A stretch of DNA of 64,000 nt from VRUE01 sp963703895 (GCA_963703895.1 CAVPFX010000003.1:620001-684000); one strand, 5' to 3'; positions 8,881 to 17,568 are shown, counted from the stretch's first letter. Notes: generated by a model from the letters alone, not told the origin. A program made the numbers and translations.

Positions 8881-8930
8881 CCCCCCTTGTGGCCTTCTTC
8901 GCGACGGCACTGCTCGGCTAGCCTCACGAT

Positions 8931-9368
8931 ATGGACGAGCTCTACCGCGACCAGATCCTCGAGCACTACAAGCGACCCCATAACTTCGGGCGGGTGGAGC
9001 AGCCGGATCTTGAGTTCGAGGACACCAACCCCTTCTGTGGCGACGAGCAGCGCGTGACGATCAAGCTCGATGACGAGGGGCGGGTGGCGGAGATCGCCTT
9101 TGAGGGCAAAGGCTGCGCGATCTCTACCGCGGCAACCTCGCTGCTGACCGACGAGCTCGCTGGCAAAACGCGCGAGGAGCTGCTGCGACTGCCGAAGGAG
9201 TACGTGCTCGAGCTGCTCGGGATCGAGATCTCGGCGACGCGGATGAAGTGCGCGATGCTGGGGCTGAAGGTCGTCAAGAGCGCCAGCCTCGGCGAGCCGG
9301 CCGAATGGGAGGACGAGGGCGAGGTCGGCAGCCCCTCCGAAGCGGCCGCCGACCTCGGCTCGATCTAG
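8931..9368 (+). CDS. sufU: Zinc-dependent sulfurtransferase SufU
   Basis: 145 aa, IscU-like fold. It accepts sulfur from SufS and passes it to SufBCD. The zinc/sulfur ligands are present: Cys-x-Asp in NPFCGDE, Cys in GKGCAIS, and Cys in RMKCAMLGLKVVK; the insertion between the second and third is the SufU form. TAGCCT (8919-8924) lies 6 nt before the ATG, so it may have its own leaderless promoter, separated from sufS by the AlbA_2-type gene. Its stop overlaps that of the VOC gene by 4 bp. Confidence 0.94.
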   Translation: MDELYRDQILEHYKRPHNFGRVEQPDLEFEDTNPFCGDEQRVTIKLDDEGRVAEIAFEGKGCAISTAATSLLTDELAGKTREELLRLPKEYVLELLGIEISATRMKCAMLGLKVVKSASLGEPAEWEDEGEVGSPSEAAADLGSI

Positions 9369-10161
9369 GCGCTTGCGGGCGCTTCCTCGCTGAGGGCGAT
9401 GACCGCGAAGGCGGCGCCGTGCGGATCGGTGAGGATCGCGAAGCGGCCGACCGGGATGTCGACCGGCCCCATCATCAGTCCCCCGCCGCGCTCAGTGGCC
9501 TGGGCCACTGTCGCATCGGTGTCCTCGACCGCGAAGTAGGCCAGCCAGTGCGCGGGGATCTCCTCCGGCACACCGCGTCCGACCATGTCGAGGATGCCGC
9601 CGACCGGATTGCCGTCGAGGGTGATGGTCGTGTACTTGCCCATCTCCCCCATGTCGTTGTCGTCGAAGCCCCAGCCGAAGACAGCTCCGTAGAAGGCCTT
9701 GGCGGCAGCGAGGTCGCGGGTGTTGAGTTCGTTCCAGGCAAGTGCGCCGGGCTCGTTGACGAGGCCCGCGCCGGGGAACGTGCCCGGCTGCCAGATCCCG
9801 AAGACGGCTCCGGTGGGATCGGCGAAGACCGCCATCCAGCCGAGGCCCATCACGTCCATCGGCTCCGCGATCACGCTGCCGCCGGCCTCGGCAACCGCCG
9901 CTGCGGTGGCCTTGGCATCGGCGACCGAGACGTAGAGCTCCAGGCTGGCGGCTGGCCCTCCTGCATCAGCGGCATCATGCCGGCGACGTCCGCCCCGTCC
10001 TTGGTCGCCCGGCGGTAGCCGCCGGTCTGCTCGACGTTTTCGCTCGCCGGCACCTGCCAGCCGAACAGCGCGCTGTAGAACTCGACCGAGGCGTCCAGGT
10101 CGGGGGAACCGAGGTCGACCCAACAAGGGGTCCCGGGCTCGTAACTGATCCTCTCGCTCAT
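9365..10161 (-). CDS. Two-domain VOC (glyoxalase-fold) protein, frameshifted near 9950
   Basis: Pair of vicinal-oxygen-chelate domains of the kind annotated as glyoxalase/bleomycin-resistance proteins; the substrate is unknown. The first half is in the frame starting MSERISYEPGTPCWVDL at 10161 (SPDLDASVEFYSALFGWQVP). The second is in another frame (SVADAKATAAAVAEAGG, then NELNTRDLAAAKAFYGAVFG and FAILTDPHGAAFAVI). The switch is at about 9945-9955, just after MQEGQPPA, and a single missing base restores ~265 aa. The frames on either side stay conserved, so a sequence error is more likely than decay. Convergent with sufU. Confidence 0.8.
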
Positions 10162-10179
10162 CCGTTCTCCAATCGTCAA

Positions 10180-10232
10180 GCGAACTGCATCAACTTCTAC
10201 CCCTCGCAGATAGAGAAGTTGATGCAGTTCGC
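10180..10232. repeat. Palindromic repeat, copy 1 (19-bp arms)
   Basis: Arms 10180-10198 and 10214-10232 are perfect (core GAACTGCATCAACTT) with a 15-nt loop. The same core stem recurs at 52429-52479. It lies in the divergent space between the VOC gene and the Rieske gene, so a terminator role is not obvious here. Confidence 0.75.
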
Positions 10233-10329
10233 GTGGGAAGGTCGTTGCGCTCGATCTTCGCAGTCCGCTGCCGCCGAGAGTCAAGGGCTTGTTACGGTGC
10301 CCGGGCCCGACGGGGCCAATCGCTAAAAT

Positions 10330-10354
10330 CCGACCTTAGAAGTAGGATTAAGTC
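10330..10354 (+). promoter_or_regulatory. Promoter/operator of the Rieske-sufB-sufD operon
   Basis: CCGACC-N5-AGTAGGATTAAGTC, with -10 TAGGAT at 10343-10348. It matches the site before the Rrf2 gene (4715-4739) in 19 of 25 positions, including spacing. The next start codon is 38 nt downstream, so this transcript would have a short leader. Regulation by the Rrf2 protein is inferred. Confidence 0.6.
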
Positions 10355-10392
10355 TCAACCCGCACTAGCTACCCGCGGGAGTCTCGATTCCC

Positions 10393-10722
10393 TTGCCAGA
10401 TACCGCTGGAACATCCATCTCCGTATGCCCTGCTGCCGAGCTGCCCGCTGGGGCTATGCGGCTGGTCGAGCACGAGGGGCGCAAGATCGGTGTCTTCAAC
10501 TGCGAGGGAACGCTCTACGCGATCGAGGATCGCTGCTCGCACGACGACGGGCCGCTCGCCGAGGGCGAGTTCGATCCGACCACATGCACCGTTGAGTGCC
10601 CGCGTCACGGCTCCCTCTTCGACCTGACCACCGGCAGGCCGAAGACCCTCCCCGCTTTCGCTCCGGTGCAGACGTTCACGGCAGCCGTCGTGGACGACAC
10701 GATCACCCTGGAGGTCGATTAG
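10393..10722 (+). CDS. Rieske-type 2Fe-2S ferredoxin of the suf operon
   Basis: 109 aa, soluble. Both Rieske ligand pairs are present: C-x-H in EDRCSHDDGPL (~residue 49) and C-x2-H in ECPRHGSLFDL (~residue 67). No membrane or dioxygenase catalytic domain is present, so this is a bacterial Rieske ferredoxin (BphA3/NirD-like fold) likely supplying electrons during cluster assembly or serving an oxygenase. The start is TTG 10393; a weak GGGAG lies 12 nt upstream. sufB starts 2 bp after its stop, which argues for a suf-linked role. Confidence 0.88.
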   Translation: MPDTAGTSISVCPAAELPAGAMRLVEHEGRKIGVFNCEGTLYAIEDRCSHDDGPLAEGEFDPTTCTVECPRHGSLFDLTTGRPKTLPAFAPVQTFTAAVVDDTITLEVD

Positions 10723-10724
10723 GC

Positions 10725-12158
10725 ATGGCAACACCTGAGGTCGTAGCGGAGAAACGCTCGCTCGCCGGCATCAACGCCGACTACAAGGAGAAGTTCGGCT
10801 TCCACGACTCGGAGTCGGGCTATGCCTACAAGGCGCCGAAGGGCCTCTCGCGCGAGGTGGTCGAATCGATCTCCGATTACAAGAACGAGCCGCAGTGGAT
10901 GCGCGACTTCCGCCTCAAGTCGCTCGAACACTTCTACTCGCGCCCGACCCCGAAATGGGGCGGCGACCTCGATCAGATCGACTTCGACGACATCCACTAC
11001 TTCGTCCGCGCTTCGGAGAAAAACAGCCGCGACTGGAGCGAGGTTCCGGAGGACATCAAGAACACCTTCGACCGGCTCGGCATCCCCGAGGCGGAGCGCA
11101 AATTCCTCTCCGGAGTCGGCGCTCAGTACGAGTCCGAGGTCGTCTACCACCAGGTAAACGAGAAGCTCGAGGCCCAGGGCGTGATCTTCACCGACATGGA
11201 CACGGCGCTGCGCGAGCACGAGGACCTGGTTCGCGAGTACTGGGCAACGATCATCCCGGCCAACGACAACAAGCTGGCGGCGCTCAACTCCGCGGTCTGG
11301 TCGGGCGGCTCCTTCGTTTACGTGCCGGCCGGGGTCAAGGTCGAGATGCCGCTGCAGGCCTACTTCCGGATCAACACCGAGAACATGGGCCAGTTCGAGC
11401 GCACCCTGATCATCTGCGAGGAGGGCGCTGACGTCCACTACATCGAGGGCTGTACGGCGCCGGTCTACTCCAGCGATTCGCTGCACTCCGCCGTGGTCGA
11501 GATCTGCGCCAAGAAGAGCTCACGGGTCCGCTACACGACCGTGCAGAACTGGTCGCAGAACGTCTTCAACCTCGTCACCAAGCGCGCCGTCGCGCACGAG
11601 AAGGCGACGATGGAGTGGGTCGACTGCAACCTCGGCTCGAAGCTGACGATGAAGTACCCGTCGATCTACCTGCTCGGCCCGGAAGCCCACGGCGAGATCC
11701 TCTCGATCGCCTTCGCCGGCGACGGCCAGCACCAGGACGCCGGCGGCAAGATCATCCACGCCGCCCCGCGCACATCGTCCTCGATCTTCTCCAAGTCGAT
11801 CTCCAAGGACGGCGGGCGGGCGACCTACCGCGGCCTGCTCGAAATCGCCGACGGGGCAACCGAATCCCGTTCCAAGGTCGTCTGCGACGCGCTGCTACTT
11901 GACGAGGACTCGCGCTCGGACACCTACCCGACGATCCGCATCGACGAGAACGACGCCAACGTCGGCCACGAGGCGACCGTCTCCAAGATCGGCGACGAGC
12001 AGCTCTTCTACCTGCAGAGCCGCGGCCTCGACGAGGAGGAGGCCTCGAAGATGATCGTCAACGGCTTCATCGAGCCTGTGACCAAAGAGCTGCCGATGGA
12101 GTACGCGGTCGAGCTCAACCGGCTGATCGAGCTGCAGATGGAGGGTTCGATTGGCTGA
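10725..12158 (+). CDS. sufB: Fe-S cluster scaffold protein SufB
   Basis: 477 aa, the usual SufB length; forms the SufBCD scaffold on which clusters are built. Typical segments are present: SGGSFVYVPAGVKVEMPLQA, EGCTAPVYSSDSLH, and the C-terminal RIDENDANVGHEATVSKIG with the Glu/His patch implicated in cluster binding, then QLFYLQSRGLDEEEA. I start at ATG 10725 although the frame is open from 10596. It overlaps sufD by 8 bp. Confidence 0.95.
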   Translation: MATPEVVAEKRSLAGINADYKEKFGFHDSESGYAYKAPKGLSREVVESISDYKNEPQWMRDFRLKSLEHFYSRPTPKWGGDLDQIDFDDIHYFVRASEKNSRDWSEVPEDIKNTFDRLGIPEAERKFLSGVGAQYESEVVYHQVNEKLEAQGVIFTDMDTALREHEDLVREYWATIIPANDNKLAALNSAVWSGGSFVYVPAGVKVEMPLQAYFRINTENMGQFERTLIICEEGADVHYIEGCTAPVYSSDSLHSAVVEICAKKSSRVRYTTVQNWSQNVFNLVTKRAVAHEKATMEWVDCNLGSKLTMKYPSIYLLGPEAHGEILSIAFAGDGQHQDAGGKIIHAAPRTSSSIFSKSISKDGGRATYRGLLEIADGATESRSKVVCDALLLDEDSRSDTYPTIRIDENDANVGHEATVSKIGDEQLFYLQSRGLDEEEASKMIVNGFIEPVTKELPMEYAVELNRLIELQMEGSIG

Positions 12159-13260
12159 GGTAGCGACGCTGCCCCCTCTCCCCGACGCGAAGACGAAGGG
12201 GTGGGAATTCACCGATCTCTCCAGTCTCGACCTCGATTCGTATGAACCCGGTTCGGCCGAGGCTTCGATCGGCACGGCCGCGGGAGCCGTGGTGCTGCCG
12301 CTGAAAGAGGCGAGCGAGTCCAGGCCGGAGCTAGTCGAGGGACTTCTTGGCTCCCTGGCGCCCGCCGAGGACCCCTTCGTGGCGCGCAACGACGACGCCT
12401 GGAGCGACGGCGTGCTCGTCCACGTGCCAGCGGGGGTCAGGGTCGAGGAGCCGATCCGGATCGAGGTTCCGCTCAGCGAGAGCGGCAGCGCGCTCAACTG
12501 GCGCACCCTGGTCGTGCTCGAGGAGGGCGCCGAGGCAGAGATTTGGGAGCACTGGTCCTCGCCCGACGATGAGGTCGATGCCCTGCTCAACTCGGTGGTC
12601 GAGCTGAGCGTCGGCCAGGCGGCAACGCTGCGCTACGTCAACACCCAGGACATCTCCGAGTCATCCTGGATCTTCGCCACCCAGCGCGCCCAGGTGGAGC
12701 GCGACGGCAGGCTCGACTGGACCGCGCTCGGCTTCGGCTCGGCGAACGGCAAGGTGCGAATGGAGACCAATCTGGCGGGCCCGGGCTCCGAGGCGCGGGT
12801 CACTGGCGGATACGCCGGGGGGCCCGGGCAGCACCTCGACTACGACACTACCCAGGAGCACGCGGCGCCGAACACCAACTCCGACCTCGCTTTCCGCGGT
12901 GTGCTCGCGGCCGGCTCGACCGCGGTCTGGCGCGGCATGATCCGCGTCGACCCTGGCGCCCAGCAGACCGATGCCTTCCAGGAGAGCCGCAACCTGCTGC
13001 TCTCGACCGAGGCTCACGCCGATGCGATCCCCGGCCTCGAGATCGAAGCCGACGACGTGCGCTGCACCCACGCCGCGGCCGTCGCCCAGGTCGATCGCGA
13101 GCAGCTCTTCTACCTCACCTCGCGCGGGCTCGGCGAGGCCGAGGCAAAGTCGCTGATCATCGAAGGCTTCCTCGAGTCCCTGGTCGAACGCCTGGCCGAG
13201 GGCCCGGTTCGCGACGAGATCTCAGCCGCGCTCGAGCGCCGGCTCGCCGAGATCCTCTAG
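12151..13260 (+). CDS. sufD: Fe-S cluster scaffold protein SufD
   Basis: 369 aa; partner of SufB and SufC in the scaffold complex. Right-handed beta-helix type sequence with the family pattern VHVPAGVRVEEPIRIEVPL, ESRNLLLSTEAHADAIPGLE, DDVRCTHAAAVAQVD and LFYLTSRGLGEAEA. The start is TTG 12151 inside the end of sufB, implying translational coupling. It is the last gene of the operon; a hairpin lies at 13424. Confidence 0.94.
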   Translation: MAEVATLPPLPDAKTKGWEFTDLSSLDLDSYEPGSAEASIGTAAGAVVLPLKEASESRPELVEGLLGSLAPAEDPFVARNDDAWSDGVLVHVPAGVRVEEPIRIEVPLSESGSALNWRTLVVLEEGAEAEIWEHWSSPDDEVDALLNSVVELSVGQAATLRYVNTQDISESSWIFATQRAQVERDGRLDWTALGFGSANGKVRMETNLAGPGSEARVTGGYAGGPGQHLDYDTTQEHAAPNTNSDLAFRGVLAAGSTAVWRGMIRVDPGAQQTDAFQESRNLLLSTEAHADAIPGLEIEADDVRCTHAAAVAQVDREQLFYLTSRGLGEAEAKSLIIEGFLESLVERLAEGPVRDEISAALERRLAEIL

Positions 13261-13266
13261 AGCCTC

Positions 13267-13398
13267 CTAGTCGTCGCGCTTCTTGCGGCGCTCCGAGAGC
13301 GTCGACCGCAGCAGCGAGCCGAGGACGATCAACAGCGGCGGCAGGTAGAGAACCCAGAGCCAGTGGCCGGCGTGGGCCAGTGGTACCAAGACGGCCAT
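13267..13398 (-). CDS. 43-aa single-helix membrane protein
   Basis: Short frame from ATG 13398 to TAG 13267. The product has one clear membrane helix (HWLWVLYLPPLLIVLGSLL) followed by a basic tail ending ERRKKRDD, as expected for an N-out/C-in small membrane protein. It abuts sufD convergently, 6 bp apart. No family is recognised. Composition and helix-plus-charge design make chance unlikely, but the gene is small. Confidence 0.5.
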   Translation of the reverse strand: MAVLVPLAHAGHWLWVLYLPPLLIVLGSLLRSTLSERRKKRDD

Positions 13399-13423
13399 GA
13401 CCCCAGTATGACCTCCCTAACGC

Positions 13424-13459
13424 ACCGAGACCGCCGGCCTTGCGAGCGGCGGTCTCGGT
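13424..13459 (+). terminator. Hairpin downstream of sufD
   Basis: 13-bp perfect stem (13424-13436 with 13447-13459, ACCGAGACCGCCG) and a 10-nt loop, about 160 bp after sufD. No strong U tract follows (TCAATAAGG). It could terminate the suf transcript after reading through the antisense small gene. Confidence 0.45.
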
Positions 13460-13560
13460 TCAATAAGGAGAGGGAGAGTCAAGTGATTGGACTCGCTCCT
13501 AGTAAACCACCCTGTAAAAAGTTTGCATCAGTAAAAAACCCTGCTTAACCTCGGCTTCAT

Positions 13561-13582
13561 CCGCTCTTTTCGCAAAAAGCGG
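13561..13582 (-). terminator. Hairpin immediately downstream of the membrane protein gene
   Basis: CCGCT-TTTT stem with CGC loop and one bulge, 5 nt after the stop at 13588 on the minus strand; T runs occur further on (13530s). Likely terminator of the 15738-13588 operon. Confidence 0.5.
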
Positions 13583-13587
13583 AATTG

Positions 13588-14985
13588 TTAGCCATTGCCG
13601 ACGGATAGGAGGTAAAGGCCGAAGCAGGTGAAGGCAACCATGACAGCAAGCATCCAGTACTGGGAGCGTGCCGCCTGCCGGTAATCCCCCCAGTAGGCCG
13701 TGGCCCGGTCGTGGGCAAGCGTGAGGCCGACGACGTGACCGATTACCAGGGCCCCGACCTGCACGTACCAGATCGCGTTGGCGCTGAGGAGCTTGAAATC
13801 GATGCCCCCCGAAGCGGTGCCGAAGAGGTCCGTCGTGGCGGTACCCAGTGGGTCGGAGAGCAGGTACGTGAACTGCGCCTGCTCCTGAAAGACAAAAAGA
13901 CTGAAGTAATGCGCCACCAGGTAGGCGAACGCGATCGGGATCAAGGTGTGAGCGAAGCCCGAGCGCAGTTTGCTCAGCGGCGGAGCGCCCTTCACGGTCG
14001 CCATTCCCCGCACCCCAATCAGGTACACGAGGCCGACACCGAGGAAGCAGATCAGCATGAAGATCGTGTCCGCCAATCGCAACGAGGTGGTCAGGCCCAG
14101 ACCCGTGTCCGCAAGCCATTCAAAGGTCTGCACGATCGCGTCCTTCAGGGCTCCCTCCTGGGCTCCGTCAAAGCTCGTGGTGGCGATCGAGGCGATCACC
14201 ACCGCGGCCGAGCCCGGCACGGTCGCCCAGTGAGTGGACGCCGACAGCGGCAAGCGCCGACCGAGTCGGCCGTCCCGTACCCCGAAAGCACCAAGTTGCG
14301 AGAACATCCCGAAGTAGACCGAAAACACCTCTCCCCGTTGACACCACTTCTCCACACCGAACAGCGCCATCATCGCGAGCGTGTAGAGGCTGTAGACGAG
14401 CGCTGCCAGGCCAGCCGTATCGGGTGAAAGGCCCACCGCGACCCCGCCGCTCGCCCCGTAGACGACCTCCAGCCAAACCACCGCCACCAGGGCTACGGCG
14501 GCCGGCCAGCGACCCAGCGCCTCCGGGTACTTGAGATGGGACGGACGCTGACCCGCAACCAAGGTGAAGGCACCACCGATCACTCGACCAATGGCGCGCC
14601 AGGGATTGAAGGGCCGGAAGACGTCGCCAAAGATGACGCTGAAAACCGGGAAACCCAGCCAGGCGGTGACAAAGAGAAAGGTGAGGGCGAAATTTCGGTC
14701 AGGCGCTTCGGTACCCCGCAATCCGGCGTAGATCGAGAGGCCGAGCAAAAACACACCGATCGCACCGAAGAGGACCTGCACGGGCATGCCCAGCAGGGCG
14801 CGCGAGAAGCGCTCGTCGAGCGGGCGCCAACGTTCCTCCTCGAAGCGTGGCTTGCGCCACGCCGCCGAGAGGGCGAAGAAGGAAACGATGAGGACTATCG
14901 ATGCCCCCCAGGCGAAAAGCCAGGCGGGGATCGGCAGGTCCTTGCGCGCGACGAGCGCGTGCGCAAGCGGCAGGAAGAAGCTCAT
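13588..14985 (-). CDS. Polytopic membrane protein, cupredoxin-linked
   Basis: 465 aa with about 11-12 hydrophobic segments, beginning SFFLPLAHALVARKDLPIPA and carrying a conserved-looking RPFNPWRAIGRVIGG loop and several membrane-embedded His/Arg/Tyr. Relatives in actinobacteria are sometimes labelled fenitrothion hydrolase, a name I would not rely on. It overlaps by 4 bp the gene for a membrane-anchored cupredoxin-like protein, so a metal- or redox-linked membrane function is the best guess. No catalytic motif is recognised. Confidence 0.65.
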   Translation of the reverse strand: MSFFLPLAHALVARKDLPIPAWLFAWGASIVLIVSFFALSAAWRKPRFEEERWRPLDERFSRALLGMPVQVLFGAIGVFLLGLSIYAGLRGTEAPDRNFALTFLFVTAWLGFPVFSVIFGDVFRPFNPWRAIGRVIGGAFTLVAGQRPSHLKYPEALGRWPAAVALVAVVWLEVVYGASGGVAVGLSPDTAGLAALVYSLYTLAMMALFGVEKWCQRGEVFSVYFGMFSQLGAFGVRDGRLGRRLPLSASTHWATVPGSAAVVIASIATTSFDGAQEGALKDAIVQTFEWLADTGLGLTTSLRLADTIFMLICFLGVGLVYLIGVRGMATVKGAPPLSKLRSGFAHTLIPIAFAYLVAHYFSLFVFQEQAQFTYLLSDPLGTATTDLFGTASGGIDFKLLSANAIWYVQVGALVIGHVVGLTLAHDRATAYWGDYRQAARSQYWMLAVMVAFTCFGLYLLSVGNG

Positions 14986-15425
14986 GGCTCGACGGTCAGT
15001 TCAAGGATCTGTTCCCCACGATCCTCCAGCTCCGCCTCGAAGATGCCTTCGATCGTGGCGGGAAAGTCAAAGGTGACCGAGCCACCGGCCTCGACGTCCT
15101 TCATGATGTCGTAGCCGTGCATGTGGACCTCGTCGCTGACGTCGGAGTCCACCTTGAAGCGAACCTGTTCGCCCTCGTTGTAGGTCAGCTGGGCGATGCC
15201 GCCGACCGGTTTGCCGTTCTTGATCACGATCGTGGTGATTTCGGGTGAGCCCTTTGCGTCGTCGCTCTTCCCGCTCTTCCCTTCATCCCCCAGCTTGCCG
15301 ATCTTCCCTTCGTCTTCCAGCTTTTCGTAGTCACTCTTGCCGTCGTCCCTTAGGACCATGAAGAGCACTACAGCGACGACGACGATGACAATGCCGGCGA
15401 CGACACGGGTGGTATTCGAATTCAT
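14982..15425 (-). CDS. Membrane-anchored cupredoxin-like protein
   Basis: 147 aa: an N-terminal signal/anchor helix (TTRVVAGIVIVVVAVVLFMV), a charged low-complexity linker (~30-60) and a C-terminal beta-sandwich of ~85 residues. The segment VHMHGYDIMKDVEAGG and then FPATIEGIFEAELEDRG resembles cupredoxin folds, with His in HMHGYD, but the usual Cys-x(n)-His-Met copper triad is not visible, so copper binding is uncertain. It sits in a three-gene minus-strand operon, overlapping the membrane protein gene by 4 bp. Confidence 0.65.
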   Translation of the reverse strand: MNSNTTRVVAGIVIVVVAVVLFMVLRDDGKSDYEKLEDEGKIGKLGDEGKSGKSDDAKGSPEITTIVIKNGKPVGGIAQLTYNEGEQVRFKVDSDVSDEVHMHGYDIMKDVEAGGSVTFDFPATIEGIFEAELEDRGEQILELTVEP

Positions 15426-15501
15426 TACTCGCTCCTTCGATCGAGGCGCGGCAAGACCGCGCCACCTTTGATCCCGCGGCGGGCGCCACGGGTGGCTGGA
15501 T

Positions 15502-15738
15502 CTAGGGAGCGAGCGGAGGCGGACGCTGGGCGCAGCCGAAGGCGATCAGAAGACCGCCGCTGATCGCGTGCGAGCGGGGAGCACGCGGGCGTCGCTGGCT
15601 CTTTGCGGCGCGGGCGCGCGGCTCGGACCAAATCCGCTCGGAGATCCTGACGATCGTCCGGAACCCCGGGTAGTGGCCGAACAGCAGCGATCCGACCAGC
15701 AGGAACAGCGGGATCAGCGCCAGGGCGATCTCGAACAT
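15502..15738 (-). CDS. Small membrane protein heading the cupredoxin-like operon
   Basis: 78 aa: one N-terminal membrane helix (EIALALIPLFLLVGSLLF), then HYPGFRTIVRISERIW and a basic C-terminal tail. No family is recognised. It precedes the cupredoxin-like gene by 76 bp in the same orientation and is probably its first operon member. The ATG at 15738 begins the helix directly. Confidence 0.55.
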   Translation of the reverse strand: MFEIALALIPLFLLVGSLLFGHYPGFRTIVRISERIWSEPRARAAKSQRRPRAPRSHAISGGLLIAFGCAQRPPPLAP

Positions 15739-15792
15739 TGCTCTGAAAATCTAGCGGAGTCGCACCGGCGCCAGCGAATAACGTTCGCGCCG

Positions 15793-16614
15793 ATGCGCCC
15801 GGAACGAGACACGATCGCCGCACCCGACCTCCCCGGCGAGATCGCCTGGGTCGGCGAGGCGCCGCAATCGATGCCGGCCCTAACCGCCGCCGGCCCGGTG
15901 CTGGTCCATTTCCTCGACTTCTCCCAGCTCAACAGCGTTCGCACCCTGCCCTACCTGGTCGAGTGGGATCGCCGCTACCGCGAGGCGGGCCTGAAGACGA
16001 TCGGGGTGCAGGCGCCGCGCTTCCCCTTTGGCTCCGACCCCCGGCAGGTCAAGGACGGCCTGGCCGAGCTCGGTGTCGGCTTCCCGGTCGCGATCGACGC
16101 CCAGCGCGAGCTCTGGCTCGCCTACGGCTGCGAAGGCTGGCCGAGCCTCTTCCTCTGGACCACGGGCGGGGCGCTGAGCTGGTTTCACTTCGGCGAGGGC
16201 GAGTACCTGGGTACCGAGATGGCGATCCAGGAAGAGTTGCGTGAGCTTGACGCGCTGCGCTCGCTGCCGGAGCCGATGCGGCCGCTGCGGCCGAGCGATT
16301 CGCCCGGGGCGAAGGTGATGCCGCCGACGCCGGAGCTATTCCCCGGCGGCTCCTGGGAGCAACCGTGGAGTCCGACGCCGGAGAGCCCCACGCTGAGGGC
16401 CGAGTACGCCGCCGGCGGCGCCTACGCCACGGTCGCGGGCAGCGGAGAGCTCATGGTCCGGATCGACGACGGTGAGCCCCGGGCGTTGACGATCGACCGG
16501 CCGCGCCTCTACGCCCTGGCCGAGCACGAGCGGCACGAGTCACACAGCGTCACGCTCGAGCCCGCCGGCGAGCTGCGCGTCTGGTCGCTCAGCTTTGCTG
16601 CGGGACTGCCTTGA
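15793..16614 (+). CDS. Thioredoxin-fold protein lacking the CxxC active site
   Basis: 273 aa. The first ~150 residues align to the TlpA/DipZ-like thioredoxin pattern (VHFLDFSQLNSVRTLPYLVEW, then GVGFPVAIDAQRELWLAYGC and WPSLFLW). At the place where relatives carry the catalytic Cys pair the sequence reads SQLNS, so dithiol chemistry is excluded. The C-terminal ~100 residues resemble the DipZ carbohydrate-binding-like end (YAAGGAYATVAGSGELMVRI). ATG 15793 follows TAACGT by 8 nt (leaderless type). It overlaps the convergent ispH by 26 bp. Confidence 0.75.
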   Translation: MRPERDTIAAPDLPGEIAWVGEAPQSMPALTAAGPVLVHFLDFSQLNSVRTLPYLVEWDRRYREAGLKTIGVQAPRFPFGSDPRQVKDGLAELGVGFPVAIDAQRELWLAYGCEGWPSLFLWTTGGALSWFHFGEGEYLGTEMAIQEELRELDALRSLPEPMRPLRPSDSPGAKVMPPTPELFPGGSWEQPWSPTPESPTLRAEYAAGGAYATVAGSGELMVRIDDGEPRALTIDRPRLYALAEHERHESHSVTLEPAGELRVWSLSFAAGLP

Positions 16615-17568
16615 GCGCCTCGCGGATCTCCTTGGGGAGCATGAAGCGCACGTCCTCGTGGACGGTGCGCAGCTCGGAGACGTCGCTGGCGCCGCGTTCG
16701 CGGAAGAGCTCGACCAGTCGCTCGACCAGCTCCTCCGGGGCGCTGGCGCCAGAAGTAATGCCGACCGTCTCGACGCCCTCCAGCCACTCCTCCTCGACCT
16801 GGGTGTGATTGTCGATCAGGTGGGAGGCGGCGCCGTGTTCGCGCGCGACCTCGACCAGCCGGTTTGAGTTGGAGGAGTTAGTCGAGCCGATCACCAAGAC
16901 AAGCTCGCACTCGCGGGCGAGCTGCTTGACCGCGATCTGGCGGTTGGTGGTGGCGTAACAGATGTCATCTGACTTGGAGCTGACGATCGAGGGGAACTTG
17001 GCTCGCAGGGCGGCGATGACCTCGGCCGTCTCGTCGACGGAGAGCGTCGTCTGGGTGATGAAGGCGACCTTCGACGGGTCAGCGACCTCGAGGCTCTCGA
17101 CCTCATCGGCCGTTTCGATCAGGACGATGCTGTCGGGCGCCTCGCCGGTCGTGCCTTCAACCTCCTCATGACCCTCGTGGCCGATCATGATGATCGTGTA
17201 GCCCTCGGCGGCGAAGCGCCGGGCGGAGACGTGGACCTTGGTGACGAGCGGGCAGGTGCCGCATCGATCGTGCGCAGATTGCGGCTGGCGGCGTTCTCGT
17301 GCACCGCCGGAGCGACGCCGTGGGCGGAGAAGACGACCATCGCGCCCTCCGGCACCTCGGTCTCCTCCTCGACGAAGATCGCGCCCCGCTTGGCGAGCTC
17401 CTCGACCACGTGCTTGTTGTGGACGATCTCCTTGCGCACGTAGACCGGGGCGCCGTAGAACTCGAGCGCACGCTCGACCGTCTGCACGGCGCGGTCGACG
17501 CCGGCGCAGTAGCCGCGCGGGGCTGCAAGCAGGACCCGTTTCGGGGCCGCGGTGGCGACGGGAGGCAT
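16589..17568 (-). CDS. ispH: 4-hydroxy-3-methylbut-2-enyl diphosphate reductase IspH, frameshifted near 17260
   Basis: Last enzyme of the MEP isoprenoid pathway, forming IPP and DMAPP with a 4Fe-4S cluster. The N-terminal frame from ATG 17568 has the first cluster cysteine (AAPRGYCAGVDRAVQ), EIVHNKHVV and FSAHGVAPAVHE. After RTIDA the frame breaks at about 17258-17264. The other frame continues with TCPLVTKVH (second cysteine), GHEGHEEVEGT, DDICYATTNRQ (third cysteine) and GITSGASAPEELV. One missing base explains the break. The pathway is normally essential, so a sequence error is much more likely than a dead gene. TACTCT lies 6 nt before the start. Confidence 0.9.

Noticed and set aside
8703..8921. 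72-codon plus-strand frame in the AT-rich region before sufU
   Set aside because: No ribosome site, and it covers the operator palindrome and the C run. It is more likely a regulatory region than a gene.
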